Assembly (NCBI RefSeq): GCF_000710775.1
Contig: NZ_JOJP01000001.1
Location: 1,317,825-1,381,824 of the forward strand
Length of the DNA stretch: 64,000 nucleotides
Reading direction: 5' to 3'
DNA from: Endozoicomonas elysicola
GTDB lineage: Bacteria > Pseudomonadota > Gammaproteobacteria > Pseudomonadales > Endozoicomonadaceae
In this document: piece after piece, positions 43,880-55,961 of the stretch
Position numbering within the stretch: the stretch's first letter is position 1
Layout of the letters: each line of letters starts with the position of its first letter
Notes under the pieces: model-generated
The model's input: only the letters and a program-made list of their open reading frames with translations
Databases searched by the model: none
What the model was told of the DNA's origin: nothing
Translations under genes and position numbers: made by a program

Positions 43880-46800
43880 ATGGATACCAGTTCGGGTAAT
43901 AACCGGCACACTATCGATAATCCAGAATCTATCCAAACACTGGATTTTAAGTCAGATAACAATCAGCAGGATGTTCTGGATGTCAGCCAGTTGTTACCTG
44001 ATAGTGGCGTCAATGCTTCCAATTTAAAACAGTTTGTTAAAATTACCGGCTCTGGTGTATTCGTGGATTCTTCCGGCAGTGGCCAATTCTCAGTGGACAG
44101 TCAGGTCGCCCGTTTTGCTTCTGGGGGCCCGGCTTTGAATGCCATGGTGGCCGTGCAGGTTGCAGATACTTCCATTATTCATTTTGATCACACTGTTAAT
44201 GCAGATGACCCCCTCAGTGATTCTCCAGCTATTGATTCATTCGATCAGGGTGATTCCAATGAAATTCGAGGCACGCATCAGTCCGATATGCTGACGGGGT
44301 CTTCCAGTGCTGATGTTATGCACGGTTCCTGGGGGGATGATGTTCTGGAGGGGGGCGCTGGCAACGATGTTTATATTGGTGGTGCGGGTTCAGACCGTTA
44401 TGTCCTGACGGATACTGGCTCGGTGGAAACTCTGGATTTTAAGTCAACCCGCTTTGAAAAAGATGTTTTGGATGTCAGCCAGTTACTTCCCGAAGGAGCA
44501 GATGCCAATAATCTTCTCAGTTATTTAAGTATTACCGAAGAAGGGGTGTTTCTTGATACTGCTGGCAATGGTGACTTTTCGGAGGAAAACCAGGTAGCCC
44601 GTTTTACTGAGGACAGTGTTTTTTCCCGTAACGAAATTCTGATTGATATTGGTGACAATGTACGTGTTGTATTCAATATCTTTGCTCAGGCAGGCGTTCA
44701 GCTTCAGGATGGTGACGCATTTCAGGCCTCAGATGTGCTGGCCAGCCGGACCCAGAAATATAACCCCCGTGGACAGGATTATGAGTCCGACAGTGGTCCT
44801 GGTGCTGATGCCAGTACTGCCTTTATCAGAAGTAAGGCTGGAGAGCTGTTTAACTTTCGTCTGGATCAACATCAGGTAGAAGAAGCGCACGGCTCCGATG
44901 GTGGTGAAATTCTGGATGCTGCTCAGGTTGTGCTAAGCAGTGACGAAAAAGACGACAATGTAGCGGATCATAAGCTCTGGATGTACGGTCGCGATGGCGG
45001 CGACACCCTGCAGGGTAATGCCGATGGTGTCATGCTGGATGGGGGCCGTGGTAACGACCGCATTGTTGCCGGTGGTGGCCGTAACATGCTGATTGGTGGC
45101 GAGGGACGGGATGAGTTTGTACTTAACCTGGAAACGACCACTGGTGATGATCTCAGGTCCGACCTGTTATACGACTTTACCAGCCTGGAAGGCCACAGAG
45201 ATCTGATTGATCTACAAACTGTTCTGCCTGAAAACGTGGTGGCTGAAAACATCCACGCCTTCGTTAAGGTAACGGATGCGGGGGTATTTGTTGATGTGAA
45301 TGGTGGCGGACAGTTTGACGCCTCTAATCAACTGGCTCGCTTTGGGGAACGTTCGGATATCGACAACCTTGTTCGCTTCAGACTTCCTGATGGACAGGAG
45401 ATCGAATTTAACCGTGAAGATGCCTTGTCAGAACAAGTGGGGACTCGTAGCGGTGAACAGCTTCGTGGTGGTGAAGGTGGAGATGTTCTTATTGGTCTTG
45501 CTGGTGATGATGTGTTGGATGGTGATGCCTTAACCAATGATGAGAGCGCAGATCATCTTTATGGTGGTAGAGGCAACGACACCCTGATAGTTGATGGGCT
45601 CGACCTTGCACAGGGAACGGTAGAGGGGGGCGACGGTTTTGATACTGCAAAAATTCAAGGTGATACTGGCGAGAGTCTTTCCCTGAACTTGCAAGCCGCT
45701 GGTATTGAAAGAGCCTTCGGTGGCTTCAGCGATGATGTTTTGGATGGGTCCAGTTATACCGGCCCTGATGGGTTTAATAAAAACAGCGGAGCCTATGAAG
45801 AAAATAACGCTCAGCGGATAGAACTTTTTGGTAAATATGGCAATGACACACTGAAGGGAGGTATTGCTAACGACTACCTGGATGGCGGTTATGACGATGA
45901 TGTGATCGCTGGTGGCGCTGGCCGGGACTTCATGGTGGGTGGCAGCGGTAATGATACCTTTGTGCTCAGTGATGATGGTGAAATTGACACAATATGGGAC
46001 TTCAAATCGACGGCAGATCAACACGATGTACTGGATCTCAGTGCCTTTTTACCTTCAAGTACGTCATTGGACGATTTAAGCAGTCATGTCCATATCGACA
46101 ATAAGTTTGTTTATTTTGACCCGGAAGGGAACAGTCAATTCAATTATTCAAATGCTGTTGCGAAGTTTGGAGGAGCCTCGGTTGTTGATGAGCCAGTAAA
46201 AATCAGTCTTGGTGATGGTAGGGTATTCAGTAAAGAGGCTGGCTGGTCTTCTGATGTTGTGAGTACACAGAATGATGGGGCATTTATTATTACCAGTGAG
46301 TTATTGATTGCCAATTCTTCATTGAGCTCCGCCTCAAATGTCTCAGTAACCAATCTTTCCAGTGATAGCGGTCAGCTGACTGATAATGGCGATGGCACCT
46401 GGACGCTGATGCCTAACGCTGACTTTAATGGTCAGCTGAGTCTCGATTACCAAGTAATAGAAACGACAATGGAGGCTGATCAGCTTCTGTTCTCCACCGA
46501 TTTTGCCAATTTTTCTTCAGCGACCGCAGGTGCCTCTGTACTTGAAGCAAACACCGGATGGCAAACCAGTAATCCGTCAGGGAATGTGGAGTTGCACTAT
46601 GAAACCGTCTACGGTGGATCTGATGGCTCTAACAGAGTGATTGAGGTAGAAGCCGCTGTAGGTGATAACAATCTCTACAGGAATATTTCTACGGAAGCCG
46701 GGCGTAGTTATGAACTTAATTTTGATTTCTCAGCCCGTCAGGGAGTTGTTAGCTCAGGTATCGATGTGTACTGGGGGGGAGAAAAAATCTCTGGGCTGGA

Positions 46801-49800
46801 TGGCAGTTCAGGGCAGTTCAACTGGCAAAATCAAACGCTGACACTTACCGGTGATGGTTCTGAAAAACGTCTCGAATTCAGAGCAACCAGTAATGAGGGC
46901 GCAGGTGGGCTTCTGGACAATATCCAGTTAACCCAGGTTGGCATTGAGGTAGAGAGTGACCCAGTTGAAACCTCCGTCATGGTTTCTGCCAATACACAAT
47001 GGTCTGTTGATGGAGCCCATATTATTGCAGATGGCAGTGAAGATCAGGTTTTGCGATTTACAGAGTCAGACTTACTCTCCAGTTCTGGTGAAAGTAACGG
47101 GCAGTCTGAAGTCAGCAATGTTCGCTATGAGGGTAGTGATGGTTCGCTACTAGAGGTTGCTCATATTGAGTTTGGTTCTGGTACAGATGGGCGAATTGAG
47201 CTTGATCAGCGGCTGTCAGAATACGATGCTTTTTCCATTGAGTTTGAATACACATCAACGGGGGCTCATTCCGGTGGTATTGATAACGTTGTGAGTGCGC
47301 AAGTCCCTTCCAGTGACAATATGTTGAATATCTATATCCAGAATCATGATGGTTCATTGCACCTCGATCTGGGGGGGACTGGCATTGATTTTGATGGTTT
47401 GAATATACAGGATGGGGGGATGCATACCATCACCATGACCTGGGATAGCCAGAATGGCGCTATCAACGTGTTTGATAATGGTATTTTGATCGAAAGCAAT
47501 ACGTTCAAGCAGGGGCTTACGGTTCCGTCTGGTGGCTGGGTGATGGTTGGTCAGGAACAGGATAGTTATGGCGGTAGTCTCGATAGTACTCAGTCCGTGA
47601 CCAATACTCGAATTGGTTATGTTGCCATGTCTTACGATGCGGTTTCCCAGGGGCTGGTTGAGTCTGGCATCAGTATTGTTGATGGCAGCAGTGAACTTGC
47701 ATTTGATCTGCGGGCTCGGAATGGAGAAGTGGTTGATACCACAAATAATTTCTCCGTCAGCACGACAGGAGATGTTGATGCTGTTCATGAGTATTTTGAG
47801 TTTACTCCGGTCGATGACTTTGCTGGAAATGTCAGCCTGAGTTATGACGTGTCAGATGGAGGCAGTACCGTTTCCAGCAATGGCATTTTGAGTTTTGCCC
47901 CCGAGAATGATGGGCCAGAGTTGCAGGTTCATAGCCTGAGTAACCATATTTATGCGGCCTACAGTTTTACAGATTTATCGGATATTTCAGGCAATGGTCA
48001 TGGGCTTGCGTACTCAGGCAGTGCTTCTGTTGGCACTGGGCGAAATGGTGACTCTTCTGCTTTTGAGATGAACGGAACATCCGGCGCTGCTGAAATCAGT
48101 GATTTGACGACGGGTGGAGCAATGACGGTTACTGCATGGGCCAAATTTGACAGCTTTGACCAGTCCTGGTCGAGGGTGTTTGATTTCGGTGATGGTGCAG
48201 CTAATAACAATATTCTGGTTGGACATGTTGGTCAGACTAACGCTTTGGGTTTTCACCTGCACGATGGGCAGGGGGGAGCACCAGAACTGAATGTTGAGAA
48301 CTTCTTTGAAGCCGGGCAATGGGTTCACGTTGCTGTTTCTATTGACTCTGAAGGGGTTATGAGAGCCTATAAAAATGGCGTACTGGCGGGTGAGGCTCAG
48401 GGGTATGTGCCCACGGAAGAAGTTCGTTCAGGTAACTATATTGGTAAAAGCCACTGGGATGTTGATGGTCATTTAGATGGCTCTATTGATGACTTTGTGA
48501 TTTTTGATGGGGCTTTAACATCTGAGCAGATATTGCAGATCTATGAGGCGGGTTCTGTAGATAATGTGGTAGACAGTGTTTTCTCAGTGCCTGAAGGTAG
48601 CTCAAACGGAACTGCGGTAGGACAAGCTACCGCCAGTGATATAGATGATGCGGATTCCCTGACTTTTTCTCTGAGTGATGATGCGGGTGGTCGCTTTACT
48701 ATTGACCCATCAACAGGAGAGATTACTGTTGCCAACGGCGCACTGCTAGATTTTGAAACCTCTGGCTCTCATGATCTTACGATTCAGGTCAGTGATGGCA
48801 GCTTGACCAGTAGTCAGCAAATAACAGTGCATGTTTCTGATGCGAATGAAGCGCCAGTGGTGAATGCGCCCATAGACCTTGGTGTGATGACAAGTGTAGA
48901 CAACATGATCATAACTAAGGCTATGTTATTGGCTAATGTTTCAGATGAGAACGGTGATGATTTAAGCATTCTTAATCTGTCGTCCAGTAATGGCTCAATT
49001 GCTGATAATGGCAATGATTCCTGGACATTCACGCCTGGCGGAGACTTTACCGGCGCAGCAAGCCTTGATTTTGATGTTTCTGATGGGCAGGCGGTAAGCG
49101 CGTCACAGGCAACACTGAACGTTAATCAGGTTATCTCTGAAGATAACTTCAATACAGGCTCTGATGGCTGGAATCAGTCCACCAGTACCAGCGGTAACTT
49201 CAATACCGGCAATATGCTTGGGCGGTTTGGCGGTACTGAAGGCAATGAAGCGGTCTATAAAACATTTGCTGTGCCTGAAGGCGCTTCTGAAGTTACGCTC
49301 AAATTTACCCTGTATGAAATTGACTCCTGGGATGGTGAGCAGTTCCAGATGTTTGTCGATGGGCAGCAATACCATGCCAGAAGTTACTCTCATGGCAGTA
49401 ATGCTCCGGGGGTAGAAGTGATCGCTGACGATCAGGGAAATACGATTGGACAGATTGAGCATGGTCAGGGTGGACATGTAGGTTTTTATGGATGGGTTGA
49501 TCAGGCTCATACTTACAGTATGACAATTCCAGTTAGCTCAGATCAGAGTTCTCTTAAAATTGGTTTTGGGTCAACCCTGAACCAGGCTCTGAATGATGAA
49601 TCCTGGGGGATCGACAACCTGGTTCTTTCCATTTCGCAGTATGCCCCTGAGTCTTCAGATAACAGCCTTATTATTCAGGGCGGCAGTATTTATCATTTCT
49701 CGGTTGCTGATTTTGAATTCTCTGATTCTGACGCTGGTGATGCACTTCAATCAATAATTATTACGTCATTACCGCAGAACGGTTCGCTGATGTTGAATGG

Positions 49801-51124
49801 TACTGCTGTCACTGCTAACCAGGGGATTGCAGTGACAGATATTGGTAATCTGACGTTTGAATATGGTGATGACAGTGTTTCACCAACGGGCTTTGGTTTT
49901 ACTGTGAGTGATGGTCAGCATGTCAGTAACGAGCATCAATTTTCAATAAGTCAGGGCACTCAGGTTCAGTCAGAGGATCTCAATAGCTATTCAGCTGGTG
50001 ATGTGGATGGCCAAAATGGCTGGTCTGTTCAGAAATTTAATACTTCCTCTTCTATCACAGTGAATGATACTGCAGGTCATGATGGTGGTAAGGCGATGGT
50101 TTTCAACTCCAGTGGTCCTGGGGTTGGTGCCAGTGCAACACTTCCAGATTCAGACGTTGGTATCCTGCCTGATTTCAATGTCACTTCTTCTTTTGCCCTG
50201 GAAGTTGATATCAAGAAAAACTATTGGGGTTCGGTTTTTGGGGTTGGTGCTGATGGTAATAATGATGGTCAGATTACCGCCAAAGGAAGCAACAGTGAAC
50301 AGGGACTGAAATTCAGTTTTGGTAGCTATAACAACAGTGCTATGTATATAACTCTGGCTGATGGCACCACGGTTACTACCAGTGCAGGTAATGGTTCCGG
50401 GTGGTTACGTTTTCGGTGGGAAGTCGATATCGCAGCAAATGATGGCCAGGGGCAGGGCTCATTGATGTTCAAGAGCCTGACGGATGGTGCTGCAGAGTGG
50501 ACAGCTTTGCCCGAGCTGACTGGTTTGAACCTGGGGTTGGATCCAGAGTCATCGGATGCCAGTAACCCCGCCAACTGGGATGGTTTTTTCCTTCATTTTG
50601 AGGGAGCTGGCAGTGGGTTGGATGGGCTCAGGGTTGAGACAACGTCACTTTCTGGCACAGTTGACAGCGACATAGTTCAGGGTACATCAGAGGCCGATCA
50701 GCTAATGGGTAGCCTGGGAGATGACACGCTGTTGGGGGATGGTGGAGGTGATATCATTTTCGGTGGTGCTGGCGATGATGTGATGACTGGTGGAGACGGA
50801 TCAGATACGTTCTCATGGCAGTTAAGTGATGTTGGAAGTGCCCAGAATCCTGCTGAAGATATGATTGCTGATTTTCATGCCGGACAAGGAGGTGATGTGT
50901 TGGATATCAGTGATCTGATAACGGAAGAGGAGAGTGCCGTTGAAGATCTCCTGGCTCTGAATTTTGAAGATGGGAGTACAATCATTGGTATCAAATCTTC
51001 TGAAACAGGAGATGTTACCCAGAAAATTAAACTCGATGGTGTTGATCTATCCAATTATGGGGGCGGCTCCACGGATATCGAAATCATAAATAATCTTATT
51101 GATGATGGAAATCTTCAGGTTTAA
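43880..51124 (+). CDS. Giant RTX adhesin-like type I secretion substrate 2
   Basis: The 2414-residue paralog follows the first after 83 bases, with the same N-terminal modules and RTX blocks (to about 46.2 kb) and nearly the same C-terminal 80 residues. Its middle differs. It has several LamG/jelly-roll domains (DLSDISGNGHGLAYSGS.. DGSIDDFVIFDGALTSEQI near 47.95-48.55 kb), a cadherin repeat (PEGSSNGTAVGQATASDIDD, about 48.6-48.85 kb) and tandem-95-like units. Ca2+- and perhaps sugar-binding. The duplication is visible in DNA as well as protein at the ends, with divergent middles, suggesting binding-domain exchange. Confidence 0.88.
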   Translation: MDTSSGNNRHTIDNPESIQTLDFKSDNNQQDVLDVSQLLPDSGVNASNLKQFVKITGSGVFVDSSGSGQFSVDSQVARFASGGPALNAMVAVQVADTSIIHFDHTVNADDPLSDSPAIDSFDQGDSNEIRGTHQSDMLTGSSSADVMHGSWGDDVLEGGAGNDVYIGGAGSDRYVLTDTGSVETLDFKSTRFEKDVLDVSQLLPEGADANNLLSYLSITEEGVFLDTAGNGDFSEENQVARFTEDSVFSRNEILIDIGDNVRVVFNIFAQAGVQLQDGDAFQASDVLASRTQKYNPRGQDYESDSGPGADASTAFIRSKAGELFNFRLDQHQVEEAHGSDGGEILDAAQVVLSSDEKDDNVADHKLWMYGRDGGDTLQGNADGVMLDGGRGNDRIVAGGGRNMLIGGEGRDEFVLNLETTTGDDLRSDLLYDFTSLEGHRDLIDLQTVLPENVVAENIHAFVKVTDAGVFVDVNGGGQFDASNQLARFGERSDIDNLVRFRLPDGQEIEFNREDALSEQVGTRSGEQLRGGEGGDVLIGLAGDDVLDGDALTNDESADHLYGGRGNDTLIVDGLDLAQGTVEGGDGFDTAKIQGDTGESLSLNLQAAGIERAFGGFSDDVLDGSSYTGPDGFNKNSGAYEENNAQRIELFGKYGNDTLKGGIANDYLDGGYDDDVIAGGAGRDFMVGGSGNDTFVLSDDGEIDTIWDFKSTADQHDVLDLSAFLPSSTSLDDLSSHVHIDNKFVYFDPEGNSQFNYSNAVAKFGGASVVDEPVKISLGDGRVFSKEAGWSSDVVSTQNDGAFIITSELLIANSSLSSASNVSVTNLSSDSGQLTDNGDGTWTLMPNADFNGQLSLDYQVIETTMEADQLLFSTDFANFSSATAGASVLEANTGWQTSNPSGNVELHYETVYGGSDGSNRVIEVEAAVGDNNLYRNISTEAGRSYELNFDFSARQGVVSSGIDVYWGGEKISGLDGSSGQFNWQNQTLTLTGDGSEKRLEFRATSNEGAGGLLDNIQLTQVGIEVESDPVETSVMVSANTQWSVDGAHIIADGSEDQVLRFTESDLLSSSGESNGQSEVSNVRYEGSDGSLLEVAHIEFGSGTDGRIELDQRLSEYDAFSIEFEYTSTGAHSGGIDNVVSAQVPSSDNMLNIYIQNHDGSLHLDLGGTGIDFDGLNIQDGGMHTITMTWDSQNGAINVFDNGILIESNTFKQGLTVPSGGWVMVGQEQDSYGGSLDSTQSVTNTRIGYVAMSYDAVSQGLVESGISIVDGSSELAFDLRARNGEVVDTTNNFSVSTTGDVDAVHEYFEFTPVDDFAGNVSLSYDVSDGGSTVSSNGILSFAPENDGPELQVHSLSNHIYAAYSFTDLSDISGNGHGLAYSGSASVGTGRNGDSSAFEMNGTSGAAEISDLTTGGAMTVTAWAKFDSFDQSWSRVFDFGDGAANNNILVGHVGQTNALGFHLHDGQGGAPELNVENFFEAGQWVHVAVSIDSEGVMRAYKNGVLAGEAQGYVPTEEVRSGNYIGKSHWDVDGHLDGSIDDFVIFDGALTSEQILQIYEAGSVDNVVDSVFSVPEGSSNGTAVGQATASDIDDADSLTFSLSDDAGGRFTIDPSTGEITVANGALLDFETSGSHDLTIQVSDGSLTSSQQITVHVSDANEAPVVNAPIDLGVMTSVDNMIITKAMLLANVSDENGDDLSILNLSSSNGSIADNGNDSWTFTPGGDFTGAASLDFDVSDGQAVSASQATLNVNQVISEDNFNTGSDGWNQSTSTSGNFNTGNMLGRFGGTEGNEAVYKTFAVPEGASEVTLKFTLYEIDSWDGEQFQMFVDGQQYHARSYSHGSNAPGVEVIADDQGNTIGQIEHGQGGHVGFYGWVDQAHTYSMTIPVSSDQSSLKIGFGSTLNQALNDESWGIDNLVLSISQYAPESSDNSLIIQGGSIYHFSVADFEFSDSDAGDALQSIIITSLPQNGSLMLNGTAVTANQGIAVTDIGNLTFEYGDDSVSPTGFGFTVSDGQHVSNEHQFSISQGTQVQSEDLNSYSAGDVDGQNGWSVQKFNTSSSITVNDTAGHDGGKAMVFNSSGPGVGASATLPDSDVGILPDFNVTSSFALEVDIKKNYWGSVFGVGADGNNDGQITAKGSNSEQGLKFSFGSYNNSAMYITLADGTTVTTSAGNGSGWLRFRWEVDIAANDGQGQGSLMFKSLTDGAAEWTALPELTGLNLGLDPESSDASNPANWDGFFLHFEGAGSGLDGLRVETTSLSGTVDSDIVQGTSEADQLMGSLGDDTLLGDGGGDIIFGGAGDDVMTGGDGSDTFSWQLSDVGSAQNPAEDMIADFHAGQGGDVLDISDLITEEESAVEDLLALNFEDGSTIIGIKSSETGDVTQKIKLDGVDLSNYGGGSTDIEIINNLIDDGNLQV

Positions 51125-51405
51125 TGAGTTTATTGCTTATCAATCAATAAAAAGTTTTGAATGATAAATAAAAGAAATTTTTAAGGAAAAAAAGTCTCTG
51201 TAAATTACTTTCAAGATGTTATTCATAATTCCGGGTTGGCCATAGACCCGTCAGATTTTGGGCTTGCGGGCGAGTTATCAATCTGAAGGAGCTAACTTAA
51301 ATCTTAGTCAGAAGACGTAATGCTCTAAATTACGTTGATCTATGACAATATGAGTTAAATACAGTTGTTTTGGATATCATAATAGTAAGGCAAGGATGGT
51401 GAGTT

Positions 51406-53295
51406 ATGAAAATAGTGGGTGGAAAAGAAAGCGAGGTATACCCTAATACTCCAGCTGTTCTTTGCAAAGATGATGGTGTAGTTGCTAAATATGGACAAAA
51501 AGATACTACAAAAATTGATGTTGACGAGGATGCAGCAAGTCTAAGAAGAAGATTCGACCGAGACCGGATTCCTGTAAAAGTAATTGAAAGGGAGATAGAA
51601 GGCCTTAAAGAGTTAAATAATCATATGAAAAATACTGGTCATAAATCGAATGATACTGATTTAGATAGAGCAATTAGGTGCCTGGTATTAGTGTGTAAGG
51701 ATTATGAAAGGATTTTGTTACATGGTTATTTTAATACAACCAGCTTAAAAAGCATTAATCAAAAAATAGATGAGATTGGAAAAAAAATTTATGACCTGGT
51801 TGAAGATGTAAATTATTCTGTTTATGAAAATACTATTGATATGAGTGTTATAGAAGATGGAACTGATAATATCCTAAAAGATGTAGGTGAGCTTCTTGAT
51901 TTCGATCCGGAATCAGAAGATTGTGATGATCTGAATGAATCCCAAATAAAGGTAGTAGAAAATAGTGATGGTGTCTGCGATGTAGAGCAAGGCCCTATAA
52001 ATCTGAATAATAGTGCAAGAAAAGAAATGCAATACTGGATTTATAATGAAACACCTGTAACTGTTTTCAGAGGCGATGGTAGAGCACCTGAAGAGATTAT
52101 AAAGGTTGGAGGGATGCGCCCTAGAAAATTTAGTTTGGAAAGCCTTGAGTATCATTTGTCAGGTTCAGCATACAAACAAGGCATGCAGTGCGGTGGAGCG
52201 GTGTCAACAACCAAGAGTCAGCATAAAGCAGAAGATTTCATGAAAACCATCAGGAAAACAACAGGAAAGGAGTCTTATTTATACAAAATTGAGCTCAAAG
52301 AGAGTCAAGGTGTAGATATGTTGAAAACAATTCAGGGAAAAAGCCGTGGCATAAATAGATTCGGTCATATTGTTTCTCCCCCAGAAAGGGTTTCACCGGA
52401 AAGTTTGCAATGGGCTATGAGTGAGCAGGAAATAAGTATTATTGGATGTGTTGGTGTAGATCAAATATCCGTGTGGGATGACAGAGAGAGGTGTTTTGTG
52501 CCTCTGAGCAATGCATCTACTCTTAAAAAGCAAGCACCAGAACCGATCTTAATTCCAGTCAAAAAAGATGAGCCTCTTCAGGTAGCGCCAAAAAATATCC
52601 ACCCCAAATGGAGTGATCTCACTAAGATCGAGGGCCAGAAAGGGTCTAACCCCGGCGGTGTTTATCAGGACTCAGTCACGGGCAAAAAATACTATATTAA
52701 AGAACCCGCCAGCGAAGATATCGCCAGAAATGAAGTAATGGCAGCAAAACTATATAAAGCTGCAGGTGTGGATGTACCCAATGTTTTCCTGCTTAAAGAC
52801 GGTAAACGGATAAAGGTTGCTTCGGAAATCATCGATGGCATACAGCAGGGGGGGAGGCAACTGACCAGCGACAAGATCCAGGGTATACGGGGTAACTTTA
52901 TGGTGGATGCATGGCTGGCCAATTGGGATGTTGTGGGTCTTTTTTACGATAATTTTATAATACAAGACAGTAAGGCCATTCGTATCGATACCGGGGGGAG
53001 TTTACGTTACCGCGCTCAAGGTGGTCTGAAGGGTGAAGCCTTCGGAGGGAAAGTTCTTGAGATAGAGAGTCTGAGGGACAGTACCATAAACCCGCAATCG
53101 GCTGAAGTATTTGCCAGTGTTACCCGAGAGGATATGATTGCCGGAGCCCGGAAAGTATTGGTATTGGGTAAAGAACAAATCACCGAACTTGTGGAGTATT
53201 ACGGACCGATCGACAAGCAGGAGTGTACCAGTCTAATCAACATCTTGGTGGCTAGGCAGAGATACATTGCGGAGCGTTATCCTGAAGCGAAGTAA
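51406..53295 (+). CDS. ADP-ribosyltransferase-HipA-like kinase fusion protein
   Basis: The 629-residue protein has no signal peptide. The N-terminal ~200 residues are helical, unknown. Residues ~215-350 match the cholera/pertussis-type ART core: VFRGDGRAP with Arg222 (like YRxDxRxP of pertussis toxin S1), SVSTTKSQ-like strand AVSTTKSQ with Ser267, and ExE at Glu340-Glu342 (SEQEISII). Residues ~405-600 resemble a HipA/PI-kinase-type domain: YIKEP with Lys432, RNEVMAAKLY, ANWDVVGLFYDNF (Asp508, Asp515-Asn516) and RIDTGG (Asp528). The ART would modify a target using NAD+. The kinase part could act on a target or on the protein itself. Base composition changes at the join near 52.55 kb. Confidence 0.78.
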   Translation: MKIVGGKESEVYPNTPAVLCKDDGVVAKYGQKDTTKIDVDEDAASLRRRFDRDRIPVKVIEREIEGLKELNNHMKNTGHKSNDTDLDRAIRCLVLVCKDYERILLHGYFNTTSLKSINQKIDEIGKKIYDLVEDVNYSVYENTIDMSVIEDGTDNILKDVGELLDFDPESEDCDDLNESQIKVVENSDGVCDVEQGPINLNNSARKEMQYWIYNETPVTVFRGDGRAPEEIIKVGGMRPRKFSLESLEYHLSGSAYKQGMQCGGAVSTTKSQHKAEDFMKTIRKTTGKESYLYKIELKESQGVDMLKTIQGKSRGINRFGHIVSPPERVSPESLQWAMSEQEISIIGCVGVDQISVWDDRERCFVPLSNASTLKKQAPEPILIPVKKDEPLQVAPKNIHPKWSDLTKIEGQKGSNPGGVYQDSVTGKKYYIKEPASEDIARNEVMAAKLYKAAGVDVPNVFLLKDGKRIKVASEIIDGIQQGGRQLTSDKIQGIRGNFMVDAWLANWDVVGLFYDNFIIQDSKAIRIDTGGSLRYRAQGGLKGEAFGGKVLEIESLRDSTINPQSAEVFASVTREDMIAGARKVLVLGKEQITELVEYYGPIDKQECTSLINILVARQRYIAERYPEAK

Positions 53296-54574
<1,279 letters not shown>

Positions 54575-54690
54575 GTTTATATGAATTGAATGACCGTTCA
54601 GAATTAATCATGGACAAGTCGGGTATCTTGTGATTAAATGCGAAAAATTTGCATTGAATTTATGGTGTTGGCGACAGAATGTGTGATCAC

Positions 54691-54726
54691 AAGCGAGATG
54701 GTTTTTAAAAACATCTCGCTTTTTTT
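54691..54726 (+). terminator. Intrinsic terminator between dapB and carA
   Basis: AAGCGAGATG and CATCTCGCTT form a 10-bp stem followed by T's, so carA is transcribed from its own promoter. Confidence 0.9.
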
Positions 54727-54803
54727 GGGTCTGCAAACTGGAGGATATACGGCACCATAGCGTTCGGGCATAAGACGCTCAGGTTCAAATATGGGAGGAT
54801 CCT

Positions 54804-55934
54804 TTGACTAAGACGGCTGTTTTAGCTCTGGAAGATGGTAGTATTTTCCGGGGAATTGCCATCGGTACTGATGGTGAAACCAGTGGTGAGGTGGTTTTTA
54901 ACACGGCAATGACCGGTTATCAGGAAATTCTCACTGACCCTTCCTATTCCCGCCAAATTGTTACGCTGACCTATCCCCATATTGGTAATACCGGTATTAC
55001 TCCGGAAGATGAAGAGTCTCCTCAAATTCATGCGGCGGGTCTGGTTATTAAAGACCTGCCACTGCTGGCCAGCAACTGGCGCAGTAAGATGTCCCTGGAT
55101 GAGTATCTGAAGTCTCGAAATATTGTTGCGATTGCTGGTATTGATACCCGTAGGCTGACCCGTATTCTGCGGGAAAAAGGGGCTCAGAACGGCTGCATTA
55201 TCGCAGGCGACTCTGTTGATGAGGCTCTGGCGCTGGCCAAAGCCCGTGAGTTCCCAGGCCTTAAAGGTATGGATCTGGCGAAGGAAGTCACCACTGACCA
55301 GGCTTATCCGTGGACAGAAGGTGTCTGGAGCCTGGAAACTGACAGTCATGCTGAAGTGACTGACCTGCCTTTTCATGTCGTTGCCTACGATTTTGGTGTT
55401 AAGAGAAACATTTTGCGCATGCTCGCTCAGCGAGGCTGTCGCCTGACCGTTGTTCCAGCCAAAACACCGGCCAAAGACGTTCTGGCTATGAATCCGGATG
55501 GTGTTTTTCTCTCTAATGGCCCTGGTGATCCTGAACCTTGTGATTATGCCATTTCTGCCATTAAAGAGATCCTCGAAACCCCTCTGCCTGTCTTTGGTAT
55601 CTGTCTGGGTCATCAGCTGCTGGCGTTGGCCAGTGGTGCGAAGACTGAGAAGATGAAGTTCGGGCATCACGGTGCCAACCATCCAGTTCAAGATCTCAAA
55701 TCCGGACAGGTTCACATCACCAGTCAGAACCATGGCTTCGCGGTAGCTGAAGACTCTCTGCCGGAAACGCTGAAAGCAACCCATAAGTCGTTGTTTGACG
55801 GCAGTTTGCAGGGGATTGAGCGGATAGATCGTCCTGCTTTCAGCTTCCAGGGACACCCTGAAGCAAGTCCTGGCCCACATGATGTTGCCGGACTGTTTGA
55901 CCGTTTTGTTGAGATGCTTAAGGCAGCGAAATAA
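54804..55934 (+). CDS. carA: Carbamoyl-phosphate synthase small subunit
   Basis: The 376-residue glutaminase subunit starts at a TTG with a strong GGGAGG site five bases upstream. Class I amidotransferase features: [15 protein letters not shown] with catalytic Cys267, HHGANHPV and [13 protein letters not shown] with the catalytic His and Glu. N-terminal [15 protein letters not shown] and [12 protein letters not shown] are as in E. coli CarA. It delivers ammonia from glutamine to CarB for arginine and pyrimidine synthesis. Confidence 0.97.
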   Translation: MTKTAVLALEDGSIFRGIAIGTDGETSGEVVFNTAMTGYQEILTDPSYSRQIVTLTYPHIGNTGITPEDEESPQIHAAGLVIKDLPLLASNWRSKMSLDEYLKSRNIVAIAGIDTRRLTRILREKGAQNGCIIAGDSVDEALALAKAREFPGLKGMDLAKEVTTDQAYPWTEGVWSLETDSHAEVTDLPFHVVAYDFGVKRNILRMLAQRGCRLTVVPAKTPAKDVLAMNPDGVFLSNGPGDPEPCDYAISAIKEILETPLPVFGICLGHQLLALASGAKTEKMKFGHHGANHPVQDLKSGQVHITSQNHGFAVAEDSLPETLKATHKSLFDGSLQGIERIDRPAFSFQGHPEASPGPHDVAGLFDRFVEMLKAAK

Positions 55935-55961
55935 CCAACCCCGTTTTGATGTGAGAGAAAG

